Assembly: GCA_030152675.1 (NCBI GenBank)
Contig: JASLIY010000120.1
Span: forward strand, 1 to 7,255
Origin: Acinetobacter sp.
GTDB lineage: Bacteria; Pseudomonadota; Gammaproteobacteria; Pseudomonadales; Moraxellaceae
DNA: 7,255 nucleotides
Direction of reading: 5' to 3'
The notes beneath the pieces are model-generated. The model worked only from the letters and a program-made list of their open reading frames with translations. It searched no databases and was not told the origin of the DNA. How positions within the stretch are numbered: the first letter of the stretch is position 1; every line of letters starts with the position of its first letter. Positions 5,206 through 7,255 of this stretch are shown piece after piece. The translations under genes were made by a program, and so were the position numbers.

Positions 5206-5229
5206 CAGCGGCTCAAGCTTGAGCCGCTG
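5206..5229 (+). repeat. Perfect 24-bp palindrome / 10-bp hairpin before rtcA
   Basis: The arm CAGCGGCTCA (5206-5215) pairs perfectly with 5220-5229 around AGCT; the whole is an exact palindrome centred at 5217/5218. It ends 21 bases before the rtcA ATG. No T-run follows on the rtcA side. It could be an RNA hairpin that controls mRNA processing or ribosome access for rtcA, a stalling site that lowers rtcA relative to rtcB, or a dimeric protein's operator. Confidence 0.6.
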
Positions 5230-5250
5230 CGCTAGACATTTAAAATAAAT

Positions 5251-6282
5251 ATGAAAACTTCAAATAAAACCCTCCGTATCGACGGTTCCATCGGCGAAGG
5301 CGGCGGCCAAATCTTGCGTACTGCCCTATCTCTCTCCATGATCACCGGCATCCCTTTTGAATTGACCAACATCCGTGCTGGGCGTAAAAAGCCCGGCCTG
5401 ATGCGGCAACATCTGGTCTGCGTACAAGCCTCACAGCGTATCAGTCATGCACAGGTCGAAGGTGCTGAGCTGCATTCACAGCGCTTGTACTTCGCACCCC
5501 AACAGCTACAGGCAGGCAAATATGACTTTCATATTGGTTCGGCTGGTAGCAGCACCTTGGTTTTGCAAACTTTATTACCGGCGCTATTGCAACAAAATGA
5601 AGCCAGTCAGCTGACCATACACGGCGGCACGCATAATCCAATGGCACCGAGCGCTGACTTCATTGCACATTGTTTCCTCCCCGCCTTAGCCCAGATCGGT
5701 GCTGAGGTAGACTTTCAATTGCAAGCTGCTGGATTTTTCCCGATTGGTGCAGGTCAGATCGATGTGATGATCCATCCTTGGCTGAAATCAAGCTTTTATT
5801 CAAGACTTACTAAAAGCAAGTTACTTTCAACAAGTGCTTATGCAACGGCATTGAATCTCTCACTCGACATTGCACAACGCGAACTTGTGGTTTTGGGCAA
5901 TAAACTCAAACTCGATCTGCAAAAACAGCAGTATCCCAAAGGCATAAGCCAAGGCAATAGTGCCTACGTCCAACTCAACTATGCTGAGCATCAACAAGTG
6001 TTCACAGCCTTAGGCGAAAAGCGCAAAACTGCTGAGCAAGTGGCCAAAGAGTTGGCCAAGCAGGTCAACAGCTACCTTGACAGTGCTGCAGTAGTGGATG
6101 AATACCTCGCCGATCAACTGCTGTTGCCTCTTGCATTGGCAAAAGGCGGCGAATTTAGCACCCAAGTCCTCAGCGAACATACCCGCACCCAAGCGATGAT
6201 GATTCAACGCTTTTTAGACTGTGAGATCGTCTTTGAGCCACTCCCAAATCAAGCTTACTTGGTGCGTGTACAGGTGCAATAA
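5251..6282 (+). CDS. rtcA: RtcA, RNA 3'-terminal phosphate cyclase
   Basis: The 343-residue protein (E. coli RtcA is about 338) shows the cyclase signature near the start: IDGSIGEGGGQILRTALSLS (10-29). It continues with RAGRKKPGLMRQH (42-54), HIGSAGSSTLVLQT (94-107) and GGTHNPMAPSADF (125-137). Near the end are the adenylylated histidine in LSEHTRTQ (His310, matching E. coli His309) and the conserved EYLADQLLLPLALA (284-297). Known reaction: ATP-dependent conversion of RNA 3'-phosphate (and 2'-phosphate) to a 2',3'-cyclic phosphate through RtcA-AMP; it can also adenylylate 5'-phosphates. It supplies ends for RtcB. The middle third (about 175-235) diverges from E. coli, and the usual GFYPAGGG reads GFFPIGAG (161-168). 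An in-frame TAG at 5233 fixes the start at ATG 5251, which follows an A/U-rich stretch with no Shine-Dalgarno. It is probably the last gene of the unit. Confidence 0.95.
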   Translation: MKTSNKTLRIDGSIGEGGGQILRTALSLSMITGIPFELTNIRAGRKKPGLMRQHLVCVQASQRISHAQVEGAELHSQRLYFAPQQLQAGKYDFHIGSAGSSTLVLQTLLPALLQQNEASQLTIHGGTHNPMAPSADFIAHCFLPALAQIGAEVDFQLQAAGFFPIGAGQIDVMIHPWLKSSFYSRLTKSKLLSTSAYATALNLSLDIAQRELVVLGNKLKLDLQKQQYPKGISQGNSAYVQLNYAEHQQVFTALGEKRKTAEQVAKELAKQVNSYLDSAAVVDEYLADQLLLPLALAKGGEFSTQVLSEHTRTQAMMIQRFLDCEIVFEPLPNQAYLVRVQVQ

Positions 6283-6309
6283 GACCGCAAGGATAATAAA
6301 CTGCGCTCC

Positions 6310-7255
6310 TTAAGTCGCATCCGTATGTGCCACATAGGACTTGATCAATACGGCGACGGCGGCGGCGGTCGCAGGAATAATCAGCACACTCACGATTGAA
6401 CTAAAAGACCACTGCTGCCCGATCAGGATCGCGCCAATCCATGCCCCAAACACCGCACCGAAACGACCGATCCCGGTCATCCACGCCACACCCGTGGCTC
6501 GGCACTGCGTCGGATAAAAACGTGCACTGAGCACCGGCATCGAAGACTGCGCGCCATTCACGGCAAAGCCTGCGCATAAGATAAACAGCGCCAGCAAGGT
6601 TGGATGTCCCAAGCTTTGGCTGACCACCACGGCAAAGATCCCCGCAGCAAAATAGAAGCCTGCGATGACGCGATTGGGGTTGTAGCGATCCATGGCCCAG
6701 CCCACGAACAAAGCACTGAGTACTCCGCCGAATTGGAATAATGCACCCACAATTGCTGCACGTTGCAAACTGGCGCCAGTTTCACGCAACAACGTCGGTA
6801 GCCAACTGGTGAGTAAATAAATAATCACCAAGCCCATAAAATAAGTCAGCCATAGCAATAAGGTTCCCTTGGCAAACTGTTTGGAAAACAACAACGCAAA
6901 TACATTCTTAGCACGCTGCTCAAGCTGTTGTTCAGGCAAATAAAAATGATCAACCTGCTGTGTTTGTGCCGGTGCAATACGATTGAGGATTTGTTTAACA
7001 CGCCAAGGTTTTCGGCCTTTGACAATTAAAAATCGATATGACTCAGGCAATAGTACAATCACCAATAACATCAAAATAAATGGAAAGACGCCGCCAAAGA
7101 AAAAGAAACTGCGCCAGCCATAATTTGGGATCATCCAACTACTCAAGAATCCACCCGAAGCCATGCCCAAGTTATAGCCACAGAACATGCAGGTCACCAT
7201 CAACGAACGCACCCGTGCAGGAACATATTCGGAAAAGAGTGTCGCGGTATTGGGC
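6310..7255 (-). CDS. C-terminal part of an AAHS-family MFS transporter (aromatic acid:H+ symporter type), cut by the window edge
   Basis: The frame runs through the right edge with no stop; 314 residues are visible and about 130 N-terminal residues (helices 1-4 of 12) are missing. The fragment opens with PNTATLFSEYVPARVRSL, the helix 4-5 loop typical of AAHS proteins (the PcaK/BenK/VanK group). It then shows hydrophobic helices 5 and 6, the LPESYRFLIVKG motif, a polar central loop and six more helices. MDRYNPNR (fragment residues 188-195) is the MFS loop 8-9 motif, and ARFYPTQCRATGVAW precedes helix 11. Such proteins import benzoate-like or hydroxybenzoate-like acids with protons across the inner membrane. 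The substrate cannot be told because helix 1, with its key acidic residue, is outside the window. A GTG at 7212 is not the start, since homology continues upstream. The gene is convergent with rtcA (27-base gap, no clear terminator) and is probably unrelated to RNA repair. Confidence 0.88.
   Translation of the reverse strand, partial: PNTATLFSEYVPARVRSLMVTCMFCGYNLGMASGGFLSSWMIPNYGWRSFFFFGGVFPFILMLLVIVLLPESYRFLIVKGRKPWRVKQILNRIAPAQTQQVDHFYLPEQQLEQRAKNVFALLFSKQFAKGTLLLWLTYFMGLVIIYLLTSWLPTLLRETGASLQRAAIVGALFQFGGVLSALFVGWAMDRYNPNRVIAGFYFAAGIFAVVVSQSLGHPTLLALFILCAGFAVNGAQSSMPVLSARFYPTQCRATGVAWMTGIGRFGAVFGAWIGAILIGQQWSFSSIVSVLIIPATAAAVAVLIKSYVAHTDAT

Larger units (their letters stand above)
4977..5250. 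other. Hairpin-rich 274-base spacer between the DIP1984-family gene and rtcA
   Basis: No convincing protein gene on the plus strand occupies this unusually long gap inside an apparent operon. It contains three clean hairpins (4982-4995, 5139-5154, 5206-5229), a 9-base direct repeat TTTGAACAT (5003-5011 and 5101-5109) and a short coding-like open stretch on the minus strand (4980-5093). The left part (about 4979-5105) is more GC-rich than typical spacers in the window. It could be a dispersed intergenic repeat, a structured RNA made with the operon, or an mRNA processing region. I found no tRNA-like T-arm/D-arm pair or Y-RNA-like fold. Confidence 0.5.

Noticed and set aside
5219..5246. Sigma70 promoter TTGAGC-N16-TAAAAT before rtcA
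   Set aside because: Its start point would fall at or inside the rtcA start codon, and the -35 half is embedded in the palindrome. A leaderless rtcA transcript is possible but unsupported.
4977..5250. tRNA, tRNA-like or Y-RNA gene in the spacer
   Set aside because: GGTTTGAAC (5001-5009) resembles a T-loop, but no pairing 5-bp T-stem, D-arm or acceptor stem surrounds it.
6283..6309. Bidirectional terminator between rtcA and the transporter gene
   Set aside because: The 27-base gap has no stem followed by a T-run on either strand.

Overview
The window is a bacterial chromosomal segment built around an RNA-repair (Rtc) locus. The proteins align closely, from memory of the E. coli sequences, with gammaproteobacterial RtcR, RtcB, RtcA and RNase BN/Z. 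The moderate GC content, AT-rich spacers and an AAHS-type aromatic-acid transporter next door suggest a Moraxellaceae member such as Acinetobacter. That assignment is inference, because no rRNA or other marker is present.

Layout: (1) 1-140, the C-terminal end of an alpha/beta hydrolase (+). (2) 150-1754, rtcR (-), a CARF plus sigma54-activator regulator convergent with the hydrolase. (3) 1755-1863, a divergent AT-rich promoter region. (4) 1864-2841, rnz (+), a zinc-dependent RNase Z. (5) 2842-3186, an unusually informative control region with a candidate enhancer dyad, an exact IHF-consensus site, a sigma54 -24/-12 promoter and a 10-bp hairpin in the predicted leader. (6) 3187-4452, rtcB RNA ligase. 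(7) 4512-4976, a DIP1984-family protein (DUF6847, once mislabelled septicolysin). (8) 4977-5250, a 274-base spacer rich in hairpins, which may be a repeat element or a structured RNA. (9) 5251-6282, rtcA RNA 3'-phosphate cyclase. (10) 6310-7255, the C-terminal two thirds of an AAHS-family MFS transporter (-), convergent with rtcA.

How the genes work together: RtcR is expected to sense damaged RNA ends through its CARF domain, hydrolyse ATP at the enhancer and open the sigma54 promoter at 3085-3100. This would switch on rtcB, the DIP1984-family gene and rtcA as one unit. RtcA makes 2',3'-cyclic phosphate ends and RtcB joins such ends to 5'-OH ends. Two things differ from the compact E. coli rtcR/rtcBA arrangement: an RNase Z gene sits between the regulator and its target promoter, and a small coiled-coil-like protein of unknown function sits between ligase and cyclase. 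Because the sigma54 promoter lies downstream of rnz, rnz is probably not part of the stress-induced unit although it is part of the neighbourhood.
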